From: Chlamydia trachomatis
GTDB lineage: Bacteria; Chlamydiota; Chlamydiia; Chlamydiales; JAAKFR01
DNA length: 22,307 bases
Direction of reading: 5' to 3'
Assembly: GCA_945861315.1 (NCBI GenBank)
Contig: CAMAUB010000002.1
Location: 1-22,307, forward strand
Translations under genes and position numbers: made by a program
In this document: positions 15,951-22,307 of the stretch, piece after piece
How positions within the stretch are numbered: the first letter of the stretch is position 1
Layout of the letters: every line of letters starts with the position of its first letter
The notes under the pieces: generated by a model
What the model was told of the DNA's origin: nothing
What the model saw: only the letters and a program-made list of their open reading frames with translations
Database searches by the model: none

Positions 15951-16569
15951 TTTCATATGTTTTTTGAAACATTTGAATAGTGGCAGAAACTTCAGAAGCT
16001 TGGGGTGCCTCCTCATAAAGGTAGGTCCCCACAAAATACCACTGCCCCTCTTCTTCGATGATACTATTGATTGCTGCAAAGCCTCCTGGATGTATCACCT
16101 CATCAGAATCCATCACCCATTCTTCGATGAAAATAACTTGCATGGAATTTTGATCCACAAGAACGTGTTCTTGCACGGTAGGTCCGCTGCCTGCTATTTT
16201 GATATTTCGAATAAAGCCTAGATGGCTGGGAGCGATAAACTGGCTAAAAATAATGACCGGTACGAATCGGTGAGCTTCTTGAGCTTTAATTTGCAAGATT
16301 TTTGCAAAAGTGTTTGCATAAACACTATCTTTAAGAGGATATTTAAACTGGAATCGATAGCAAAAAGGGATATTGTTTCTAAGGTATGATTCAATGCTTG
16401 CAAAAGTCTCTTCCTCTTCACAACTTCGGAGAATGAGCTTCTGAAAGAAATTCTCATCCACAGCAAACTCAAGAGGCTCAAAATAATAGCATTGCTCTGA
16501 AGTAGTGTTGGCAGCTAATTGCGCTGGTACAAAACAAAGAGCCACGAAACAAAAAAGCAGTTTTTTCAC
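15913..16569 (-). CDS. Secreted DUF1857/SRPBCC-like protein (tentative)
   Basis: The start is placed at GTG 16569, giving 218 residues. The frame is open to 16617, but the GTG lies 5 bases after the rhodanese stop and gives a proper signal peptide (VKKLLFCFVALCFVPAQLA, cleavage near ANT). The mature part contains FVPVIIFSQFIAPSHLGFIRNIKIAGSG..VQEHVLVDQNSMQVIF. This resembles the strand pattern of DUF1857 (AtaL-like, SRPBCC fold: hydrophobic ligand cavity); I am only moderately sure, and secretion would be unusual for that family. The last 11 residues are encoded by the right arm of the inverted repeat at 15919-15950, so the natural C-terminus may have been replaced. The close spacing implies cotranscription with the rhodanese gene. 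Confidence 0.6.
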   Translation of the reverse strand: MKKLLFCFVALCFVPAQLAANTTSEQCYYFEPLEFAVDENFFQKLILRSCEEEETFASIESYLRNNIPFCYRFQFKYPLKDSVYANTFAKILQIKAQEAHRFVPVIIFSQFIAPSHLGFIRNIKIAGSGPTVQEHVLVDQNSMQVIFIEEWVMDSDEVIHPGGFAAINSIIEEEGQWYFVGTYLYEEAPQASEVSATIQMFQKTYENIEAIAKLELSP

Positions 16570-16574
16570 AAAAA

Positions 16575-17003
16575 TTATTCTTCTTCTTCTGTCGTTGGAT
16601 ATCCCTTCTGCATCCATTCTTCAAGTCCTTCATGATATTCATAAACGTTATGATATCCCATAGAATAGAGTTTGTCATAGAGCCACCCGCTAGCAGGACA
16701 TTTAACTCCAGCGCAATAGACTACAATAAGGCTCTCTTTATTTGGAACAGTGGCTAAGATTTCTTTTTCTGAAGAGTCAGAAGGTAACCATTTTGCATCA
16801 GGAAGCATTGTTCCATCAAAATAGTTTTTGGATCGTGCATCTAAAACAACCATCTGTTTATTTTGATCATACCACGACTTTAGCTCTTCAGCTTTGATGG
16901 TTTTGTGGTTTTGTTGTGTTGTAGCCGCAGATGTTTGAGATGCTGCTGCTAAGGGCCCTAAAGGTGCTGTCATTAAAATTGCGCAAAAAAGTGTGGATAA
17001 CAT
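16575..17003 (-). CDS. Secreted single-domain rhodanese-like protein
   Basis: 142 residues. Residues 1-21 are a signal peptide (LFCAILMTAPLGPLAAA). The rhodanese fold follows at about 35-135, with the VVLDARSKNYFDGTMLPDAKWLP segment (CH2A-like) and the active loop VVYCAGVKCPAS, in which Cys97 would carry the persulfide and Cys102 is an extra thiol. GYHNVYEYHEGLEEWMQKGYP is the usual C-terminal rhodanese end, followed by an acidic tail (TEEEE). Rhodaneses move sulfane sulfur; the periplasmic single-domain forms have varied or unknown roles. A strong Shine-Dalgarno (AAGGAG, 6 bases) precedes the ATG. It follows the M50 gene by 49 bases and precedes the DUF1857-like gene by 5 bases. Confidence 0.87.
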   Translation of the reverse strand: MLSTLFCAILMTAPLGPLAAASQTSAATTQQNHKTIKAEELKSWYDQNKQMVVLDARSKNYFDGTMLPDAKWLPSDSSEKEILATVPNKESLIVVYCAGVKCPASGWLYDKLYSMGYHNVYEYHEGLEEWMQKGYPTTEEEE

Positions 17004-17052
17004 TTATTCTCCTTTTGATTTATAAAATTTTCTCTAACTCTTGAAGATCAAT

Positions 17053-18201
17053 TTACTCCGCAGCATATTTATCCTCAAACTTAAGAAAGACTGGATTTTC
17101 ACGAATTGTATCAAACTCTAAGCGATTGACCGCATCATTGATGGACGGAAGTCCCTCTCGAATGGAGCACTCAAGCCAACCAATTGCTGGTTCTGCACGG
17201 TCCATTGCTGCATAGGCAAGTGCATTGATCAGTGCTGTATTGTAGGAAGGCGTGTCCTGGAAGCACTTGTTTGCCACTTCAACCACTGCAGGGTAGTCTT
17301 GATTCATGTAAGCTAGAAAGTGGAAAAGTGCAAGATGTTCGCCAGAGAGATGTTTCTTCATTGGTACAAGCAGAGCATAAGATTCATCATATTTTTTCTG
17401 ATCACGATAAATCTCAGCAAGTTCTTGAGTTGCAAGAGTGTATAATATCCCCTCTTCTGTCTGAGAGCGAACTTGCTTAATCTTTTCAAGCGCAGCATCT
17501 ATACGTCCTTCCGCGTAATCAAAATCGGCCTCTTTCATCAACTTTTGCAAATCGGTATCTCGATCTTTTTCATTGTAAATCTTGTAGTAGCGAAGGGAGC
17601 GAAAACTTTCAAATGTGAGAATCAAGAAGAGCGCACCAGCGAGAAACATTCCAACAGCAAAAAAGAAGATACTGATGCCAACCGCAATGACAAGGCCGAT
17701 GACAATAGCCATCTTAATCCCTTTGAATCCAAAAATTGCTTCTAAAATGATGCTCAGTAGATGTCCACCATCAAGAGGAAGAACAGGCACTAGGTTGATA
17801 ATGGTCCAAAAAAGATTGGCAATAAAGGTGAAGCGTACAGCAAAATTGAGCATCTCATGTTCAATTGGCACGTTGCGATAAAAAAGATAGGCCCCAACAA
17901 AGATCATAAATCCAGCAATAGGACCGTTGAGAACAACTATAAATTCTTCCCATAAACGGAGTTTTCTCCCCTCGCGATAGGTGAACCCTCCAAAGGCAGC
18001 TAACTCGATGCGTGCCTTTTGTCCAAAAGCAACGGCCGTTAATGCATGCCCAAATTCATGAAAAAGAACAGAAAACAGAATAACAAAAAGACATAGAACT
18101 GATCCTAAAAGACTTGATGTCCACATCCAACCAATAAAAAGCCCAATCAGCCAAAAAAGTGGATGGATCGCAATTGGAATTCTTCCTGGTATTCTTAGCA
18201 A
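17053..18201 (-). CDS. Membrane metalloprotease of the M50 (site-2 protease) family with C-terminal TPRs
   Basis: 382 residues. Six or so hydrophobic helices span residues 10-205. HEFGH at 48-52 is the zinc motif with Glu49 as base, and [12 protein letters not shown] (136-147) provides the third ligand, Asp144. The N-terminus ([18 protein letters not shown]) is like SpoIVFB-type S2Ps, and no PDZ is present. Residues about 218-382 are soluble, with TPR-like helices ending in the TPR-end motif [12 protein letters not shown]. Such enzymes cut membrane-anchored regulators; the substrate is unknown. The start must be TTG at 18199-18201: no ATG lies upstream in frame, and the next Met is residue 26 within the first helices. 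The TTG lies 7 bases inside the end of sucD, implying translational coupling. Confidence 0.9.
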   Translation of the reverse strand: MLRIPGRIPIAIHPLFWLIGLFIGWMWTSSLLGSVLCLFVILFSVLFHEFGHALTAVAFGQKARIELAAFGGFTYREGRKLRLWEEFIVVLNGPIAGFMIFVGAYLFYRNVPIEHEMLNFAVRFTFIANLFWTIINLVPVLPLDGGHLLSIILEAIFGFKGIKMAIVIGLVIAVGISIFFFAVGMFLAGALFLILTFESFRSLRYYKIYNEKDRDTDLQKLMKEADFDYAEGRIDAALEKIKQVRSQTEEGILYTLATQELAEIYRDQKKYDESYALLVPMKKHLSGEHLALFHFLAYMNQDYPAVVEVANKCFQDTPSYNTALINALAYAAMDRAEPAIGWLECSIREGLPSINDAVNRLEFDTIRENPVFLKFEDKYAAE

Positions 18202-19067
18202 TTTAACACCTGTTTTAATGTTTCTGCAATCACTGCTGGAGTTTTTGCAATTGTGACGCCCGCCTTTTTGAGCGCCTCAATCTTTTCCTTAGCAGTTCCC
18301 TTGCCACCTGAGATAATAGCTCCCGCATGCCCCATCCGTCTTCCAACTGGAGCTGTCACTCCTGCAATAAAAGAAACTATTGGCTTTGAACTATATGCCG
18401 CAATCCACTCGGCCGCCTCTTCTTCTGCCGTTCCTCCAATTTCTCCAATCAGCAAAATCGATTTTGTTTCAGGATCTTTTTCAAAAAGCTCAAGCATATC
18501 GATAAAACTTGTTCCGTTCAAAGGATCTCCTCCAATGCCAACACACGTTGATTGGCCAAGCCCAATTTCAGATGTCTGCCAAACAGCCTCATAGGTCAAT
18601 GTACCAGAGCGAGAAACAATTCCAACAGATCCTTTTTTATGAATGTAGCCTGGCATAATACCAATTTTACACTCTCCGGGGGTAATAATCCCTGGACAAT
18701 TTGGGCCAATTAGGCGCGATTGGCTCTGCCTCATGACTTTTGAAACTTCGAGCATATCACGAACTGGAATTCCTTCGGTAATACAAACAATGATCTCAAT
18801 GCCAGCCTCTTCTGCTTCTAAAATGGCTTCAGCTGCAAAGGGTGCTGGCACAAAGATGAGCGAGGCACTGCAACCTGTTGCCTGCTTCGCCTCCAATACT
18901 GTATCAAAAACAGGCAGATTCAGATGAGTTTGCCCCCCTTTGCCTGGAGTCACACCCCCAACATAAGTTGAACCGTAAGCGATGCCTTGCTGCGTATGAA
19001 ATGAGCCTGCTTTTCCAGTTATCCCTTGCGTGATTACTTTGGTCTTTTTATTGACTAAGACTCCCAT
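18195..19067 (-). CDS. sucD: Succinyl-CoA ligase (ADP-forming), alpha subunit
   Basis: 290 residues, full length. The Rossmann CoA-binding domain is at the N-terminus ([14 protein letters not shown], near 14-27). The ligase domain carries the phosphohistidine His247 in [33 protein letters not shown] is the conserved power-helix region near 207-225, here beginning [10 protein letters not shown]. With SucB-type partner SucC it converts succinyl-CoA, ADP and phosphate to succinate, ATP and CoA in the TCA cycle (EC 6.2.1.5), in the cytosol. The ATG lies 13 bases inside the end of sucC, and the stop overlaps the M50 start, so the three genes form one coupled transcript. Confidence 0.98.
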   Translation of the reverse strand: MGVLVNKKTKVITQGITGKAGSFHTQQGIAYGSTYVGGVTPGKGGQTHLNLPVFDTVLEAKQATGCSASLIFVPAPFAAEAILEAEEAGIEIIVCITEGIPVRDMLEVSKVMRQSQSRLIGPNCPGIITPGECKIGIMPGYIHKKGSVGIVSRSGTLTYEAVWQTSEIGLGQSTCVGIGGDPLNGTSFIDMLELFEKDPETKSILLIGEIGGTAEEEAAEWIAAYSSKPIVSFIAGVTAPVGRRMGHAGAIISGGKGTAKEKIEALKKAGVTIAKTPAVIAETLKQVLNC

Positions 19068-20212
19068 TTCACCGCCTTTTGTGCTCCATCTGCCATATCA
19101 TCCGCAGTGATAATTCCGAGGCCTGATTCAGCTAAAATTTTCTTGCCAATCTCAACATTTGTTCCTTCCATTCGTACAATAAGTGGAACTGGAACACCCT
19201 CTTTTGAAGCGGCAACAATCCCCTGAGCTAAAACACCACAATCCATAATCCCACCAAAAATATTTACAAAAATGGACTTTACATTTGGGTCTGATAAAAT
19301 AATCTTAAATCCATGGGCAACTTGTTCTTTTGTCGCTCCTCCGCCCACATCAAGAAAGTTTGCTGGACGCCCTCCATAATGATGGATAATATCCATCGTT
19401 GCCATTGCCAAGCCTGCACCGTTGACTAAACATCCAATATCTCCATCAAGACCGATATAGGCAAGATCGTACTCTTTTGCCATCACCTCCCCTTGTGTTG
19501 ATTGAGTTGGATCGTACCATTTTGCGATCTCCGGCTGACGAAACAAAGCATTATCATCCACTGCAAATTTTGCATCAACAGCGACAATTTCCCCCTCCGC
19601 TGTCAAAGCTAAAGGGTTGATCTCTAATAAAGAGCCATCTGACTCCAAAAAGGCGCGTGCTAAAGTCGCTGCAAGAGCCATCCCCTGCTTGGCAAGATCA
19701 CCACTCCATCCCATAAACTTCACAAATCGAATCAAGTGATAGCGTCGAATTTTACCAGAGAGCTGAATTGGAATTTTGATAATTCGCTCCGGTTGCTTTT
19801 CTGCTATCTCTTCAATCTCCATCCCCCCTTCAGGTGATGCCATGATGATTGGCTGCGCTGTTTTGCGATCAATAATCGCTGCAATGTAATACTCTTTCTT
19901 AATTCTCACAGTAGGAGCAATCAACACCTTTTCAGCTATCACACCTTTTGGGCCTGTCTGATTATTTGTAATCCGCATCCCAATCATCTGCTTTGCCAAG
20001 GAGAGCAGCTCCTCTACATTCTTACCAAATTTTACTCCCAAAGCCTTGCCGCGTCCCCCAGCATGGATCTGTACCTTGATAACCCCCTCACTGATCCCAA
20101 GATCTCGAATGGCTGCTACTACCTCCGCTTCATTGGAAGCAACTGCAAAACGAGGAGTTGGAATCCCATAGTGAGAGAGTAAAATTTTTGCTTGATACTC
20201 GTGACTATTCAA
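19055..20212 (-). CDS. sucC: Succinyl-CoA ligase (ADP-forming), beta subunit
   Basis: 385 residues, full length. [21 protein letters not shown] is the canonical N-terminus, followed by an ATP-grasp domain ([17 protein letters not shown] near 44-60; [21 protein letters not shown] near 196-216). The C-terminal CoA-ligase domain has [30 protein letters not shown] and [17 protein letters not shown]. The start codon appears to be TTG, preceded on the minus strand by the strong Shine-Dalgarno AAGGAAGGG at about 7 bases; no ATG fits the conserved N-terminus. It is the first gene of the sucC-sucD-M50-rhodanese-DUF1857 run and diverges from ftsY across about 50 bases. Confidence 0.98.
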   Translation of the reverse strand: MNSHEYQAKILLSHYGIPTPRFAVASNEAEVVAAIRDLGISEGVIKVQIHAGGRGKALGVKFGKNVEELLSLAKQMIGMRITNNQTGPKGVIAEKVLIAPTVRIKKEYYIAAIIDRKTAQPIIMASPEGGMEIEEIAEKQPERIIKIPIQLSGKIRRYHLIRFVKFMGWSGDLAKQGMALAATLARAFLESDGSLLEINPLALTAEGEIVAVDAKFAVDDNALFRQPEIAKWYDPTQSTQGEVMAKEYDLAYIGLDGDIGCLVNGAGLAMATMDIIHHYGGRPANFLDVGGGATKEQVAHGFKIILSDPNVKSIFVNIFGGIMDCGVLAQGIVAASKEGVPVPLIVRMEGTNVEIGKKILAESGLGIITADDMADGAQKAVKWES

Positions 20213-20221
20213 ATAATACCC

Positions 20222-20250
20222 TTCCTTACATCTTCCTTATGTGTTATAAT
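20222..20250 (+). promoter_or_regulatory. Promoter of ftsY (extended -10)
   Basis: A perfect TATAAT at 20245-20250 is preceded by TG one base upstream (TGTTATAAT), the extended -10 form. A poor -35 (TTCCTT, 20222-20227, 17-base spacing) is consistent with that. Transcription would start near 20257, only about 7 bases before the ftsY ATG, so the mRNA would be almost leaderless. This fits the absence of a Shine-Dalgarno there. Confidence 0.5.
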
Positions 20251-20263
20251 ATCATTTTGATCA

Positions 20264-21124
20264 ATGTTTAAATATCTAGGTAATCAGCTCCGAAACCTGT
20301 TCAAGGGAAAAGTTAATGAAGAGATGCTCGACAGAGTAGAAGAGCTCTTTTTTGAGGCTGACCTTGGCGCCCGTACCTCCGAAGAGCTTACGGAGAGTGT
20401 GCGCAAACTTTATAAAAAGAATTCAAAAATTTCTTATACAGATATCATTTCAGAAATCAAAAAGCAACTTATCGAGAAGATTGGGGTGCAAGAAAAACCA
20501 CCCCAAATGGGCTCTCCTCATGTCATCCTTATTGTTGGGGTGAATGGGAATGGAAAGACTACTACTATCGCCAAGCTAGCCCATCGCTACCGACAAGAGG
20601 GCAAATCAGTCCTTATTGCAGCGGCTGACACCTTCCGAGCAGCAGCTATTGATCAGCTTGAGCTTTGGGCCTCTCGCCTTGGAGTTGACATCGTCAAGGG
20701 AGCGCCAGGCAGTGATCCAGCTTCCGTCGCTTTTGATGCAATTACAGCCGCTAAAAGCCGCGGTATTGACATTGTCCTAATTGACACAGCAGGCCGCCTA
20801 CACACCAAACAAGATCTCATGCAAGAGCTTGAGAAGGTGCGCCGCGTATGTAACAAGGCTCAAGAGGGCTCTCCCCATGAGACGCTGCTAGTTCTTGATG
20901 CCACTGTTGGACAAAACGGGATAGAGCAGGCCACCACCTTCCACAAGTTCACTCCCCTTTCAGGGCTTATTCTTACTAAGCTTGATGGAACGGCTAAGGG
21001 TGGAACAGCCATCGCCATCCAAAACAAACTGCAACTGCCTATTCGCTTCATTGGCATGGGCGAGTCTGCGGCTGACCTCAAGCCTTTCCATCCAGAGCAA
21101 TTTGTCAATGATCTTTTTAGCTAA
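20264..21124 (+). CDS. ftsY: Signal recognition particle receptor FtsY
   Basis: 286 residues, essentially only the N and G domains; the acidic A domain of E. coli FtsY is absent, as in other compact FtsYs. The N domain spans about 10-75. The GTPase motifs are GVNGNGKTTT (92-101), DTFRAAA (122-128), DTAGRLH (174-180), TKLDGTAKGG (238-247) and the closing GMGESAADLKPF (264-275). It docks the SRP-ribosome complex at the inner membrane by pairing its GTPase with Ffh. The N-terminal helix MFKYLGNQLRNLFKG is amphipathic and could serve for lipid contact. It has its own promoter in the short gap to sucC. A weak terminator follows. Confidence 0.97.
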   Translation: MFKYLGNQLRNLFKGKVNEEMLDRVEELFFEADLGARTSEELTESVRKLYKKNSKISYTDIISEIKKQLIEKIGVQEKPPQMGSPHVILIVGVNGNGKTTTIAKLAHRYRQEGKSVLIAAADTFRAAAIDQLELWASRLGVDIVKGAPGSDPASVAFDAITAAKSRGIDIVLIDTAGRLHTKQDLMQELEKVRRVCNKAQEGSPHETLLVLDATVGQNGIEQATTFHKFTPLSGLILTKLDGTAKGGTAIAIQNKLQLPIRFIGMGESAADLKPFHPEQFVNDLFS

Positions 21125-21125
21125 G

Positions 21126-21158
21126 AACCTGTTTAAAATCTACAAGTTAACTTTTTTT
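21126..21158 (+). terminator. Weak intrinsic terminator after ftsY
   Basis: AACCTGT (21126-21132) pairs with ACAAGTT (21142-21148) except for one mismatch, followed within 4 bases by seven Ts (21152-21158). The stem is AT-rich and short, so efficiency is doubtful. The T-run abuts the stop codon of the convergent Fic gene. Confidence 0.4.
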
Positions 21159-22251
21159 ACTCCTCATCAGCAAGAGAATAACTTGTGCTCCGTCCTCCTT
21201 CCTTGTTTTTGACTAGGATTCCCTTGTCGATAAGGTCCAAAATATCACGATAAGCCGTATCCTGAGAACATTTTGTCATCTTAGCCCATTTGGTTGAAGT
21301 AAGCTTGCCCTCAAAACCATCCAGCAATTGATTAATGATTTTTCTCTGTCTTTCATTTAATATGGCCCAAGAGATTTTTTCCCAAAATTTGGTCTTAATT
21401 TTTACCCTATCAAGAGTTGATAAGGCTTTATCTATAGCACTTTCTAAACAACCCATAAACCATTCAATCCAACGACTAATATTTAATTTGCCTTTTTGAG
21501 TTTGTTCTAAGATGGTATAATATCCTTTTCTTTCTATTTGAATTTGAGCAGATAAACTGTAAAAGCGATGAGAACTCTTTTCTGAGCGTGCTAACATCAG
21601 GTCCACAATAGCCCGTCCAATGCGTCCATTTCCATCATCAAAGGGATGGATTGTGATAAACCAGAAATGGGCAATAGCCGCCTTCAACACCAAATCAATG
21701 CCCTCCTCATTGTTAAACCAATCCAAAAAAAACTTCATTTCACGATCGACTTGTTTTGCCGGTGGAGCTTCAAAATGTACAATTTCTTTGCCCATTTGAC
21801 CAGATACCACTTGGACTAAGCCTTGGCGCCATCCTCCTACTTTTATCTTCGTAAAACCATTTCCTCCATTAGGGAATAGAGATCTATGCCAATCTAATAA
21901 CCGCTTTTTGGTGAGAGATTGATCAAACTTCTGAGTAGCATCAAGTAACATTTCAACCATGCCTTCCACATTCCTATCAACCTTATCAAGAGCCGCACTT
22001 TCGATTCCAAGGTGACGAGCAACGGATGAGCGCACGAGTGATTGATCTAAAATTTCACCCTCAATTTGACTAGATTTAACAACATCTTGTGTCAAAGTTT
22101 GTAAAATAGTTTCTTCAATATCCTGGAAACCAATTAATTCCATTGATCCAATTAAGCGACCTTGCTTATGGCGAATGGAGACTAGTAACTGTGAAATCGT
22201 TTCTTGAGCCCAGGTAAAATGAGGCCATCCCTCTTGCTGGTATATATACAT
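21157..22251 (-). CDS. Fic family protein (DUF4172-Fic-winged helix), class II autoinhibited
   Basis: 364 residues. Residues 1-80 are the DUF4172-like N-terminal region (YIYQQEGWPHFTWAQETI). They contain SSQIEGE at 60-66, fitting the (S/T)xxxE(G/N) inhibitory helix motif with Glu64 as the autoinhibitory glutamate. The Fic core holds HPFDDGNGR at 202-210 with catalytic His202 and an intact anion hole. Residues about 300-364 form a winged helix (RQRKIINQLLDG...KWAKMTKCSQDTAYRDILDLIDKGIL). Fic enzymes of this type transfer AMP from ATP to protein hydroxyls. The target is unknown: it may be a chromosomal regulator acting on its own partners or, less likely, an effector. GGGAG precedes the ATG by about 8 bases. 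It converges on ftsY with a 32-base gap. Confidence 0.92.
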   Translation of the reverse strand: MYIYQQEGWPHFTWAQETISQLLVSIRHKQGRLIGSMELIGFQDIEETILQTLTQDVVKSSQIEGEILDQSLVRSSVARHLGIESAALDKVDRNVEGMVEMLLDATQKFDQSLTKKRLLDWHRSLFPNGGNGFTKIKVGGWRQGLVQVVSGQMGKEIVHFEAPPAKQVDREMKFFLDWFNNEEGIDLVLKAAIAHFWFITIHPFDDGNGRIGRAIVDLMLARSEKSSHRFYSLSAQIQIERKGYYTILEQTQKGKLNISRWIEWFMGCLESAIDKALSTLDRVKIKTKFWEKISWAILNERQRKIINQLLDGFEGKLTSTKWAKMTKCSQDTAYRDILDLIDKGILVKNKEGGRSTSYSLADEE

Positions 22252-22307
22252 CGATTTGCTCCCTTCCTACAGATGATACCAGGTAATCTCCGCATAAACA
22301 AGCTTAA

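Noticed and set aside
1..22307. tRNA, rRNA or riboswitch genes
   Set aside because: Reading the intergenic regions showed no cloverleaf, conserved rRNA or known riboswitch core; intergenic space is small and mostly repeats.

Overview
The window is a low-GC (about 40% by eye) bacterial chromosome segment. It most likely comes from an amoeba-associated member of the Chlamydiae (Parachlamydiales-like). The grounds are a core block of ftsY, sucC, sucD, htrA and a PreP-like M16 metalloprotease, genes that sit close together in Chlamydia, plus an accessory layer typical of environmental chlamydiae: a leucine-rich-repeat effector, a Fic protein, an IS4-superfamily transposase and many small palindromic elements. 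The exact genus cannot be read from the sequence.

Layout. 1-364 is non-coding and holds two decayed repeat relics. 365-2338 encodes an LRR protein with a C-terminal NEL-type (IpaH/SspH-like) E3 ubiquitin ligase domain, followed by a 178-bp near-perfect palindrome. Next come an MFS transporter (+) and a small secreted protein with a barrel-like C-terminus (-). 4368-10066 is a proteolysis cluster: M16C protease, M20 peptidase and the periplasmic protease HtrA. A small secreted coiled-coil protein (-) converges on htrA. 10572-12245 encodes an AlbA_2/RecG-like ATP-binding protein that carries three palindromes in frame.

12290-15683 is a rearranged locus. A NUDIX hydrolase gene, translationally coupled (ATGA) to a chloramphenicol-phosphotransferase-like kinase, has been split by a 2.2-kb IS element. 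The IS has 22-bp inverted ends and a 3-bp target duplication, and its left end has itself been interrupted by a roughly 105-bp palindromic element. Joining the two NUDIX pieces restores the reading frame exactly.

15828-20212 is a minus-strand run that reads sucC, sucD, a site-2-type M50 protease with TPRs, a secreted rhodanese and a secreted DUF1857-like protein. Its last codons lie inside a perfect 32-bp inverted repeat. ftsY diverges from sucC. A class II Fic protein (-) closes the window.

The core genes serve the TCA cycle, membrane protein targeting and envelope or peptide proteolysis. The accessory genes look like host interaction (NEL ligase, possibly Fic) and mobile DNA. The most unusual aspect is the density of small palindromes: three unrelated hairpin elements of 103-178 bp and one triple in-frame palindrome array, two of them contributing codons to proteins.
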